Shown here in pieces: positions 53,641 through 60,563 of a stretch of 64,000 nt of DNA; the stretch's first letter is position 1; each line of letters begins with the position of its first letter. The translations under genes were made by a program, and so were the position numbers. Source of the stretch: Paraoerskovia marina DSM 21750 (GTDB lineage: Bacteria; Actinomycetota; Actinomycetes; Actinomycetales; Cellulomonadaceae); NCBI RefSeq assembly GCF_000701465.1, contig NZ_JNIY01000005.1, positions 124,001 through 188,000 on the forward strand. Direction: 5' to 3'. A model generated the notes under the pieces. That model searched no databases, was not told the DNA's origin, and saw only the letters and a program-made list of their open reading frames with translations.

Positions 53641-55200
53641 ATGGAACCAGGCCCCCGACCCGACATCGCCCCACCAAGCCGGGCCCTGTCGATCTACCTC
53701 GCCGTCGCAGGCGGCGCCGCACTGTTCCTCGCCTTCCCCGACGCCGGCATCTGGCCCCTCGCCCCCGTAGGCACGACCCTCGCGTTCCTCGCGCTGCGCC
53801 GCGACCACGCCGGATGGAACGCCCTCACCGGACTCGTCCTCGGCCTGACCTTCCTCCTGCCGCACCTGTGGTGGTCCTACGAAGCCACCGCACTCCTTCC
53901 CTGGATCGCACTCAGCGTCCTGCAAGCCGCCTTCTTCGCCCTCTTCGGCGCCACCTGGACCTGGACCCGGCGCACACCCCTCGTCCAACGCCACCTCCTC
54001 CTGCAGGCCCTCGCCTTCAGCGTGCTCTGGGTCGCCGTCGAACAGTTCCGCTCCTCCTGGCCCTTCGGCGGCTTCGCCTGGGCCCGACTCGGCTTCTCCC
54101 AGGCCCAGTCACCCCTCGGCCACTACGCCTGGCTCGGCAGCATCCCCGCCGTCTCGCTCGCCGTCACCCTCACCGGAACACTCCTCGCCGTCACCCTCAT
54201 CACCGCACGCCGAACCCACCGCACCCCGGCGCTCGCGGGCGCCGGCACCGCGGTGGTGCTCGTCCTCGGAGGGCTGCTCGTCCCGCTGAGCACCGACGCA
54301 CAGTCCGGGACGCTCGCGGTCGGAGCCGTCCAGGGCAACGTCGCCGAACCCGGCCTCGGGTCGTTCGCCAACAGGGGAGAGGTCCTCCAGAACCACGTCG
54401 ACGGCACCTTCGACCTCCTCGACGACGTGGAACCCGGGGAGCTCGACATCGTGCTCTGGCCGGAGAACGGCTCCGACCTCGACCCGCAGACGACGCCCGA
54501 CGTCGCGGCAGACATCGACGAGGCCGCACAGGCCGTGGACGCACCGATCCTCGTCGGCGCCCAGGAGTTCCCCGACACCGGCGGCCGGTACAACGTCGCA
54601 CTCCTGTGGGAGCCCGGGGTCGGCGTCACCGACCGGTACGCCAAGCAACGTCCCGCACCGTTCGGCGAGTACATCCCCATGCGCGCGTTCGTCGGCCTGT
54701 TCACCGACCAGGTCGACCGAGTCACCAACGACATGATCGCGGGGGACGGGCCCGCCGTCGTCGACCTCGACGTACCGGACCTGGGCCGCACCGTCCCCCT
54801 GGCGACCATCATCTGCTTCGAGGTGGCCTACGACGACACCGTCCAGCAGTCGATCCGAGACGGGGGAGAGCTGCTGGTGGTCCCCACCAACAACGCGTCG
54901 TTCGGCTTCACCGCCGAGTCGACCCAGCAGCTCGCGATGTCCCAGCTGCGCGCGATCGAGACCGGTCGCTCCACGGTCCAGATCTCGACGGTCGGGGTGT
55001 CCGGCGTCATCGCCGCCGACGGGACGATGCTCGAGCAGACCGACCTCTTCACCGCGGACCAGATGATTGCCGACCTGCCGCTGCGGACCACGATCACCCC
55101 GGCCGTCTTCCTCGGGGCATGGCCCGAGCTCATCATCTGGGGCGTCGCACTGATCCTCCTCGGCACCGGCGTCGTCGCCAGCCGCCGGCGTCGGGCATAG
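53641..55200 (+). CDS. lnt: Apolipoprotein N-acyltransferase
   Basis: Adds the third acyl chain to the N-terminal cysteine of lipoproteins. It has 519 residues: six to seven N-terminal transmembrane helices, an extracellular nitrilase-like domain (about 222-480) and a C-terminal helix before ASRRRRA. The catalytic triad is visible as Glu275 (WPENG), Lys335 (YAKQRPAPFGEY) and Cys392 (ICFEVAY). ATG 53641 has a -10 7 nt upstream; the open frame upstream is a shadow of the amidohydrolase gene. It ends in a strong terminator. Confidence 0.94.
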   Translation: MEPGPRPDIAPPSRALSIYLAVAGGAALFLAFPDAGIWPLAPVGTTLAFLALRRDHAGWNALTGLVLGLTFLLPHLWWSYEATALLPWIALSVLQAAFFALFGATWTWTRRTPLVQRHLLLQALAFSVLWVAVEQFRSSWPFGGFAWARLGFSQAQSPLGHYAWLGSIPAVSLAVTLTGTLLAVTLITARRTHRTPALAGAGTAVVLVLGGLLVPLSTDAQSGTLAVGAVQGNVAEPGLGSFANRGEVLQNHVDGTFDLLDDVEPGELDIVLWPENGSDLDPQTTPDVAADIDEAAQAVDAPILVGAQEFPDTGGRYNVALLWEPGVGVTDRYAKQRPAPFGEYIPMRAFVGLFTDQVDRVTNDMIAGDGPAVVDLDVPDLGRTVPLATIICFEVAYDDTVQQSIRDGGELLVVPTNNASFGFTAESTQQLAMSQLRAIETGRSTVQISTVGVSGVIAADGTMLEQTDLFTADQMIADLPLRTTITPAVFLGAWPELIIWGVALILLGTGVVASRRRRA

Positions 55201-55244
55201 ACGAAGGGCGTCGTGATCCGTGGTGGATCACGACGCCCTTCGTC
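55200..55244. terminator. Bidirectional terminator between lnt and rbpA
   Basis: Exact 19-bp arms (55201-55219 and 55225-55243, ACGAAGGGCGTCGTGATCC and its complement) flank loop GTGGT. The stem starts at the last base of the lnt stop codon. It faces the 3' end of convergent rbpA. Confidence 0.92.
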
Positions 55245-55275
55245 GGTTCGGACCTCGACGGTCCGCGTTCAGGCA

Positions 55276-55620
55276 TCAGGCCGAACGGCGCAGCTTGCCC
55301 GCGTGCAGCAGCTCGAGTCGCTCCTCGAGGAGCTCCTCGAGCTCCTTGACCGTGCGACGCTCCAGGAGCATGTCCCAGTGCGTACGCGGCGCCTTGCCCG
55401 CCTTCATCTCGGGACGCTCGGCGTCCCGCAGCAGAGCCTCGGCACCACAGCGGCACTCCCACACGGGCGGGACCTCAGCCTCGGTGGAGAACGGCAGGAT
55501 GATGGTGTGCCCGTTCGGGCAGTCGTAGTTGGCCTGGAAGCGCGGGGCGAAGTCGACGCCCTCGTCCGACTCCATGCTCTTCGAACCGATGCTCATCCCA
55601 CGCAGCGAGCGGTCGGGCAT
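55276..55620 (-). CDS. rbpA: RNA polymerase-binding protein RbpA
   Basis: Canonical RbpA, which stabilises open complexes of RNA polymerase with principal sigma factors. The 114-residue protein starts MPDRSLRGMSIGSKSMESDEGV. The core domain carries ANYDCPNGHTIILPFSTEAEVPPVWECRCG with three cysteines plus His (CPNGH, CRC). The basic linker and sigma-interaction domain read KAPRTHWDMLLERRTVKELEELLEERLELL. ATG 55620 follows GGAGG by 6 nt. A SigR/SigH-like promoter lies upstream. A diverged paralogue is encoded at 1223-1570. Confidence 0.96.
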   Translation of the reverse strand: MPDRSLRGMSIGSKSMESDEGVDFAPRFQANYDCPNGHTIILPFSTEAEVPPVWECRCGAEALLRDAERPEMKAGKAPRTHWDMLLERRTVKELEELLEERLELLHAGKLRRSA

Positions 55621-55679
55621 GTGATCCTCCAAGGGGTAGTGGAAGCGTCGAATGACAGCAATCGCCGTCACTGACATTC

Positions 55680-55706
55680 AACGGCTTCTTCGGGCCCGGT
55701 GTTCCG
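55680..55706 (-). promoter_or_regulatory. SigR/SigH-type promoter of rbpA
   Basis: On the - strand CGGAACA (55706-55700) is followed after exactly 16 nt by CGTT (55683-55680), matching the oxidative-stress sigma consensus GGGAACA-N16/17-CGTT with one change. It implies a leader of about 50 nt before ATG 55620. rbpA is a SigR target in Streptomyces. Confidence 0.65.
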
Positions 55707-56021
55707 TGAACGCGTGAAGGTCCGGTGAATGTCATGGGGGACGTCCCGCGTGCGGGACCGGACCAGAGTGTCGGTCCGGCGCTCTCGCCGCAACTTCGCC
55801 ACCGCGCACGCACTCGTGGTAGGTCCTGACGATCGGTGAGATCCTGCGGGTCGCACAGAGCAAGCTCTGCATCGCGGGTGACGCACGACACGGGAATTGC
55901 GATCAGATTCAACTAACGGATCGCGCGGGGCGAGAGCAGGGGAGCGGGGCACGACGACGCCCGACCTCGCGAGACGACACACGATCGCGGGCCTGGCGTG
56001 TCGAGGACGCAGACGTCCGCA

Positions 56022-56036
56022 ATTCGGACACTTAGG
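56022..56036 (+). repeat. Degenerate direct repeat, copy 1
   Basis: ATTCGGACACTTAGG; a second copy lacking one C lies at 56825-56838. The two copies flank the dif candidate roughly 300 bp to its left and 470 bp to its right. Confidence 0.4.
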
Positions 56037-56331
56037 ACATGCACAGGGGAGAGCGTCACCACCGGCAAGCTGCGCGGAATCCGGGCCGGCCGGGCCTGGT
56101 GGCGCCGGTGGTCGGTGCGTGACGGCACCCAGGCACCCGGACGGACGAGCTCCGAACCACTCCGCGGGCCGACAGCGCGGCCGACGAATGGTCCGCGTAT
56201 CGAGCGACGTGCGACCAACCCGGAGGCGAACGGTGTGGACTGGCTGGTCGCACCAGGAGCTGGAGCGGCCACGAAGGTCGACGTCCCGTCGATCTGCTGG
56301 TGCATAGAAGCGTGCTAAGCCACTCCTAGGG

Positions 56332-56359
56332 AACGCCGATAATGTTCATTATGTCATTC
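56332..56359 (+). other. dif: Candidate chromosomal dif site (XerCD core)
   Basis: 28 bp with the 11-6-11 architecture of dif: left arm AACGCCGATAA (56332-56342), central TGTTCA (56343-56348), right arm TTATGTCATTC (56349-56359). The inner palindrome ATAATG-TT-CATTAT and the XerD-side TTATGT match the invariant part of bacterial dif sites (E. coli right arm TTATGTTAAAT). It lies in the only large noncoding gap of the window. Genes left of it from 44.5 to 55.2 kb run rightward and genes from 59.9 to 64 kb run leftward, as expected for two replichores meeting here. Confidence 0.75.
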
Positions 56360-56440
56360 TGGCGTCAGAACGGCCCGGACGCAGCCAGGAGTCCGCTCCC
56401 CAGAGCCCGTGAGTCACGGGCGGGCCCAGACGGTGAATGC

Positions 56441-56461
56441 GTCGTCCCGGACCGGGACGAC
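56441..56461. repeat. 21-bp perfect palindrome near dif
   Basis: GTCGTCCCGG (56441-56450) and CCGGGACGAC (56452-56461) flank a single A. It is too tight for an RNA hairpin with a normal loop, so protein binding to DNA is more likely. A smaller dyad, CCCGTG-AGT-CACGGG, lies at 56406-56420. Confidence 0.5.
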
Positions 56462-56824
56462 GACGCTGATCGCGCATACCCGCGACGACCGTCGGTGAAC
56501 CACCGCTGTGCCACGGCGCGTTCCTGCCGAGCTCACGACGAGGTCGACGGTGTCGCCAGTCGCGCGACGCGACATGCACCCGGATGCAATGCCTCCGTCG
56601 CGCAGCCCACGACCCAGCACGGCGACGCGATCGCCGACTACGCACTCCCCTCCGGGCCTGCCGGCGTGCGCCGCGCTGGGGCGTTCGCACATCCATGAGC
56701 ACGGCGGGCCGACGACGCGCGCACCCCGGCTCGGCGCGAACTGTGTCGTTTCACGCTGCACGCCCCTGCACGGCGACGCTCGCGGCGTGCAGCGCGCGTG
56801 ACAAACCGTGCATGAGGTACGCTG

Positions 56825-56838
56825 ATTCGGACATTAGG
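56825..56838 (+). repeat. Degenerate direct repeat, copy 2
   Basis: ATTCGGACATTAGG, 4 bp upstream of the inverted repeat; differs from copy 1 (56022-56036) by one deleted base. Confidence 0.4.
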
Positions 56839-56842
56839 TATA

Positions 56843-56872
56843 AACCATTGTGTTTAGTGCAACACAATGGTT
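56843..56872. repeat. Perfect 12-6-12 inverted repeat upstream of tyrosine recombinase gene
   Basis: AACCATTGTGTT (56843-56854) and AACACAATGGTT (56861-56872) are exact complements around TAGTGC. The AT-rich arms and 6-bp spacer fit the core site of a tyrosine recombinase (two arms of 11-13 bp around a 6-8 bp crossover region). It lies 88 bp before the recombinase start at 56960. Alternatives are an operator for an autoregulator or an RNA hairpin without a T-run. Confidence 0.65.
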
Positions 56873-56959
56873 CTGCACGTGCTCGCGGGCGACGGGCTGT
56901 CGGTGGCTGTCCGTACTGTCTGGTCCGTACCTTCTGACACCAGCTCCCCGAGGTTTCTC

Positions 56960-58009
56960 ATGGCCAGTCCCCCACGGATCGAACGCATCGTCGTCGTCGA
57001 CGCCGTGGATGCCTACCTGCGCTCCGTCGCGTCAGAGACCTCGCGGGGGGTCCTCGCTCCCTCGACCCAACGCAGCTACGTCCGGGATCTGCGCGAGTTC
57101 CAGAGCCTGGTGGGCGACCGCGTGGTGCTGGACGAGATCGAGGGTCCCGACGTCGACGACGTCCTCGTCGAGTATCAGGCCACTCCGGACCGCCGCTACT
57201 CCCCCGGCTCGGCCCGGCAGCGGCCCCCCGGCCGCTCGGCCGCGACGGTGAACCGATTCCGACAGTCCGTCTCGAGGTTCTTCGCCCACGCGGTACGGCA
57301 CGGTTGGGTCCAGGTGGACCCGTTCCAGCTCGCGTCTCCTCCGGCGAGGTCGCGGGAGCCGCTCCGCAGCGCCCGCACGGCCCTGTCCGCCTCGGCCGCC
57401 CGAGCGCTGCTGGATTCGACCGAGAGGGCGGACGACGAGGCGCCGCGTGTCGACCAGGATCTCGCCCAACGGAACCGCCTGCTCGTCGCTCTCCTTCTCG
57501 TCCTCGGTCCGCGTGTCTCAGAGGTGGTCCGCACGGACCTGGACGACCTGGTCCGTGAGCCGCACGAGACGCGGTGGCGAATCCGCGGCAAGGGCGGGGT
57601 CCCGCGAACAGTCGTGCTCTCCCCTCCTCTGGCCGAGGCGCTGGCGACCTATACCGGGGATCTGCGGCCACGGCTCGCGGCCCGACGGCCGGACAATCCC
57701 GACACGGCGCAGGCGCTGTTCCTCACGTGGCGCGGGCGACGCATGGACGCCCAGGGGGTCCGTGACGTCGTGCGGCGTGCCACCGCGCGAATGCCCGAGG
57801 AGTACCGTCGCGATGCCACCCCGCACGCGCTACGGCATACGACGGCCACCGTCCTCGTCGCGCACGGCTGGGACGTCAAGGTCGTCGCCGAGCTCCTGGG
57901 CCACGCCTCGATCGCCACCACGAACGTCTACCTCGACCGGATCGACGGCGAGCTGGCGGCAGCCATCCGGGCCCACCCGCTCAGCGGCCCTCGCGAGTCG
58001 ACGGGCTGA
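56960..58009 (+). CDS. Tyrosine recombinase/integrase, dif-linked
   Basis: A 349-residue XerC-like recombinase: N-terminal SAM-like domain (about 15-125), catalytic domain with the complete set R185, K211, H289, R292, H315 and Y324 (LGPRVSEVV, RGKGGVPRTVVL, TPHALRHTTATVL, LLGHASIATTNVYLDR). Insertions (about 78-93, RRYSPGSARQRPPGRSA, and 157-170) separate it from the more compact xerD product at 9562. ATG 56960 follows GAGG by 6 nt; an earlier in-frame ATG (56867) lies inside the inverted repeat. No other phage, plasmid or integrative-element gene is nearby. It may be an integrase remnant, XerC itself or a dif-dedicated recombinase. Confidence 0.9.
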   Translation: MASPPRIERIVVVDAVDAYLRSVASETSRGVLAPSTQRSYVRDLREFQSLVGDRVVLDEIEGPDVDDVLVEYQATPDRRYSPGSARQRPPGRSAATVNRFRQSVSRFFAHAVRHGWVQVDPFQLASPPARSREPLRSARTALSASAARALLDSTERADDEAPRVDQDLAQRNRLLVALLLVLGPRVSEVVRTDLDDLVREPHETRWRIRGKGGVPRTVVLSPPLAEALATYTGDLRPRLAARRPDNPDTAQALFLTWRGRRMDAQGVRDVVRRATARMPEEYRRDATPHALRHTTATVLVAHGWDVKVVAELLGHASIATTNVYLDRIDGELAAAIRAHPLSGPRESTG

Positions 58010-58089
58010 CGGGCATCCCGGTGCGAGTTCGCGCGGTCCGTTCCATGCTGGGCTCGTACACGATCAGCAGAACCGCGTGGAGGTGGCAG

Positions 58090-58359
58090 ATGCCGGGAAA
58101 GAAGCCGGGGCCGAGCGTCAAGGACGACACGGTGTACGAGAGTCTTCGAGAGGACGGGGCGAGCAAGGAGAAGGCAGCGCGGATCGCCAACGCCTCGGCA
58201 AACGAAGGGCGGAGCGCCGTCGGCCGCCGGGGCGGTCATGCGGAGCCCTACGAGGACTGGACGGTCGACGACCTGCGAGAGCGTGCCCGCGAGCTCGACG
58301 TCGCCGGTCGGTCCTCGATGCGCAAGAGCGAGCTCATCAAGGCGCTGCGGTCGCGCTGA
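58090..58359 (+). CDS. Small Rho_N-domain protein
   Basis: An 89-residue basic protein. The first half (PSVKDDTVYESLREDGASKEKAARIANASANEGRSAVGRRGG) is a conserved motif of short bacterial proteins (DUF7218-like). The second half (EDWTVDDLRERARELDVAGRSSMRKSELIKALRSR) is a Rho N-terminal/SAP-like helix-extension-helix that binds nucleic acids. ATG 58090 follows GAGGTGG; the frame is open from 58021 without a better site. Function unknown; stress-associated DNA binding is an inference. Confidence 0.82.
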   Translation: MPGKKPGPSVKDDTVYESLREDGASKEKAARIANASANEGRSAVGRRGGHAEPYEDWTVDDLRERARELDVAGRSSMRKSELIKALRSR

Positions 58360-58375
58360 TCCGGTCCGCTCGCAG

Positions 58376-58381
58376 TAAAGT
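58376..58381 (+). promoter_or_regulatory. -10 hexamer TAAAGT of PLD-family gene, leaderless
   Basis: TAAAGT ends 7 nt before GTG 58389 and selects that start. Confidence 0.5.
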
Positions 58382-58388
58382 GCGGGAC

Positions 58389-59657
58389 GTGTCCTTCTTC
58401 GCGCGCTCCGCACCGCAGCCCCTGACGACGTCCCAACGGTTCGGGCGGCTGGTGCGCCGGTCGGCGCTGGTCGCCGCCATGATCCCCTTCGGCGCCGCGA
58501 CGGGGATCATGGCGTACGACGCGATCCGCCGTCGCAGCTCTGGTCTGACCGGTACGTTCCCCGTCACGCCGCCCGGAGACACGTCGATCGACGAGACCGA
58601 GGCACGCGTCTACACGTTCGGTGAGGACCTTTACGCCGACATGCTCGCTGCGATCCGCGGCGCACGCCGCCGCGTCATGCTCGAGACGTACATCTGGAAG
58701 GACGACGCCACCGGGCACGCCTTCAAGGAGGCCGTCGAGGAGGCAGCGGCTCGCGGTGTCGACGTCTACCTCGTCTACGACGGTTTCGCGAACCTGGTCG
58801 TCCCGCGCGACTTCTTCCGCTTCTCCCCCGCGATCCACGTGGTGCGGTTTCCCGTGTTCCGTCCGGGCGTCCTGGCCTTCAACGTCAGGAAGTCGGGCCG
58901 TGACCACCGCAAGATCCTCGTCGTCGACGACGAGGTCGGGTTCGTGGGCGGGTACAACATCGGGGACGACTACGCGACGCGCTGGCGGGACACGCACCTT
59001 CGTATCTCGGGCCCGGCGGTCTGGGACCTGCGCAACGCGTTCGTCGACTTCTGGAACGCGAACAGGACGGCGCACCCCGCACTCGAGGACCCGGGTTCGC
59101 AGGTGTGGGACCCGCGGATCCGGATGGCTCGCAACGCGCCGTCGCACCTGGTCTTCCCGATCCGGAACCTGTATCTCGACGCGATCGACCGGGCTGTGCG
59201 CACGGTCTCGATCACGCAGGCCTACTTCATCCCCGACCGCGAGATCCTGACGGGCCTGCTGCTCGCGGCGGCCCGCGGCGTCGACGTGCGGGTGATCGTC
59301 CCGGAGATCTCGAACCACGTCATCGCCGACTGGTTGCGCAACGGGATCTACGCGACGCTCCTGAACGGCGGAGTGCGGATCTTCCTGTTCCAGGACGCCA
59401 TGGTCCACGCCAAGACGGCGACGATCGACGGACGGTGGACCACGATCGGCACCGCGAACATCGACCGACTGAGCCTGAGCGGCAACTACGAGGTCAACGC
59501 CGAGATCGTCGACGAGGGCGTTGCACGCCTGATGGACGAGATCTTCGCGACCGACCTGACGAACTGCCGTGAGCTCACGGCCGGCGAGTGGAGCGAGCGC
59601 AACATCGTCGCCAAGCTCTCGGAGTCGATGATCAGGCCATTGCGCCCGCTCCTCTAG
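58389..59657 (+). CDS. Phospholipase D-like protein, cardiolipin synthase type
   Basis: A 422-residue protein with one N-terminal hydrophobic helix (RRSALVAAMIPFGAATGIMAY) and two HKD motifs: H173/K175/D180 in RDHRKILVVDDEVGFVGGYN and H340/K342/D347 in VHAKTATIDGRWTTIGTANID. This is the arrangement of bacterial cardiolipin synthases, which condense two phosphatidylglycerols at the membrane. It is shorter at the N-terminus than ClsA, which has two helices. Its TAG stop overlaps the stop of the convergent small gene. Confidence 0.88.
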   Translation: MSFFARSAPQPLTTSQRFGRLVRRSALVAAMIPFGAATGIMAYDAIRRRSSGLTGTFPVTPPGDTSIDETEARVYTFGEDLYADMLAAIRGARRRVMLETYIWKDDATGHAFKEAVEEAAARGVDVYLVYDGFANLVVPRDFFRFSPAIHVVRFPVFRPGVLAFNVRKSGRDHRKILVVDDEVGFVGGYNIGDDYATRWRDTHLRISGPAVWDLRNAFVDFWNANRTAHPALEDPGSQVWDPRIRMARNAPSHLVFPIRNLYLDAIDRAVRTVSITQAYFIPDREILTGLLLAAARGVDVRVIVPEISNHVIADWLRNGIYATLLNGGVRIFLFQDAMVHAKTATIDGRWTTIGTANIDRLSLSGNYEVNAEIVDEGVARLMDEIFATDLTNCRELTAGEWSERNIVAKLSESMIRPLRPLL

Positions 59658-59800
59658 GAGCGCAGTGTGTCCGCCGCGTCTTCCTCAGGGCGCGGCGGAA
59701 CCGTCTCGTCCTCTTCGAGGAGGACAGGTTCGGTGTACTCGGGATGCTGGGCGACGATCTGCTCGCCGAGACTGTCCGCATGCGGTTCGGGGGTGGTCAT
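59654..59800 (-). CDS. Small acidic hypothetical protein (48 aa)
   Basis: A short gene easily missed. ATG 59800 follows GAGGAGGA (a strong Shine-Dalgarno site). TAAGGT on the - strand (59830-59825) is a plausible -10. The product starts MTTPEPHADSLGEQIVAQHP and continues with many Glu/Asp residues (LLEEDE, PEEDAAD), ending TLRS. No membrane segment or known domain. Its stop overlaps the stop of the PLD-family gene by 3 nt in CTAG. It lies 65 nt downstream of the merR gene on the same strand. Coding bias and the ribosome site support it; function unknown. Confidence 0.7.
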   Translation of the reverse strand: MTTPEPHADSLGEQIVAQHPEYTEPVLLEEDETVPPRPEEDAADTLRS

Positions 59801-59824
59801 CGTTCCTCCTCGGGTCGTCCTCTC

Positions 59825-59830
59825 ACCTTA
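59825..59830 (-). promoter_or_regulatory. -10 hexamer TAAGGT of the 48-aa gene
   Basis: Lies 24 nt before ATG 59800, leaving a short leader that contains the Shine-Dalgarno sequence. Confidence 0.4.
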
Positions 59831-59865
59831 GAACCTCTGACGACGACCGCGCGGTGGGGAGTCGG

Positions 59866-60441
59866 CTACCCGGCCTCGATGCGGGAGCGGCGACGTGCTG
59901 CAAGCTCGTCTCCCGCGTGCTGCGTCGGCTCGGCGTCCTCGGTGGGCAGCGCACTCAGAGTGCCCTCCACCTCGCGCCAGACCCGTCCGACGGCGATGCC
60001 GAAGACACCCTGCCCGCCCTGGACGAGGTCGACGACCTCGTCGGCGGAGGTGCACTCGTAGACGCTGGCGCCGTCGCTCATGAGGGTGATCCGGGCCAGG
60101 TCCGCCACTCCCCTGTCTCGCAGGGCCTGGACCGCGGTGCGGATCTGCTGGAGCGACACCCCGGTGTCGAGAAGTCTCTTGACGATCTTGAGCACGAGGA
60201 TGTCGCGGAACCCGTAGAGCCGGTGCGTCCCAGAGCCGGTCGGGTTCCGCACGGACGGCTCGACGAGCCCGGTCCGTGCCCAGTAGTCGAGCTGGCGATA
60301 GGTGATCCCGGCGGCACCGCAGGCGGTGGGTCCGCGGTATCCGACCGTGAGGGACTGCTCGTCGAGCGACTCGCCGAACAGCAAGCCTTGCGCACCGTTG
60401 TCGCGCGGGGCCGGGGCCTGCGACTGTCCGCTGCTGTTCAC
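59866..60441 (-). CDS. MerR family transcriptional regulator (Rv1830-like)
   Basis: A 191-residue MerR-type protein. Its winged helix (YRGPTACGAAGITYRQLDYWARTGLVEPSV, then GTHRLYGFRDILVLKIVKRLLDTGVSLQQIRTAV) begins near residue 50, after a disordered N-terminus. The C-terminal part has no cysteine cluster or obvious drug-binding domain. GTG 60441 follows AGGAGG by about 6 nt. Order garA-ftsR-bfn-merR matches Rv1827-Rv1830 of M. tuberculosis, where this slot holds a second MerR protein. Confidence 0.88.
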   Translation of the reverse strand: MNSSGQSQAPAPRDNGAQGLLFGESLDEQSLTVGYRGPTACGAAGITYRQLDYWARTGLVEPSVRNPTGSGTHRLYGFRDILVLKIVKRLLDTGVSLQQIRTAVQALRDRGVADLARITLMSDGASVYECTSADEVVDLVQGGQGVFGIAVGRVWREVEGTLSALPTEDAEPTQHAGDELAARRRSRIEAG

Positions 60442-60563
60442 TGCGCCTCCTGAAGGTCGGAGTTCTCGTCGGCCATGTGGTGCGCCCACGAGGTCCGGTG
60501 ATCGTGCTCTGGACCAACCTTATGACCCTCGACCTCAGGTCGAGGGTGCGGCGCGCCGGTGGC

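Larger units (their letters stand above)
55707..56959. other. About 1.25 kb without a convincing gene, containing the dif candidate
   Basis: Short frames here on both strands lack family resemblance, start sites and the third-position G/C bias of neighbours, and stop codons are more frequent. I could not recognise tmRNA, RNase P RNA or a tRNA. The stretch holds the dif candidate, a 21-bp palindrome, a 12-6-12 inverted repeat, a degenerate direct repeat and the promoters of rbpA and the recombinase gene. Its AT-rich patches (near 55893-55920, 56331-56362, 56815-56875) contrast with the rest of the window. Confidence 0.7.

Noticed and set aside
51830-53722. 630-residue Gly/Val-rich frame opposite the amidohydrolase gene
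   Set aside because: Shadow of the amidohydrolase coding strand; composition and lack of motifs argue against a gene.
56332-56359. dif candidate as an integrated XerCD-dependent mobile element junction
   Set aside because: No second dif-like copy, transposase, phage or conjugation gene is visible in the window; kept as a possibility only in the recombinase finding.
55707-56842. Several frames of 60-145 codons in the dif region
   Set aside because: No ribosome sites, no family resemblance, atypical composition, and heavy overlap of frames on both strands.
56843-56872. The 12-6-12 repeat as a rho-independent terminator
   Set aside because: AT-rich stem, no following T-run, and no gene ends upstream of it on the + strand.
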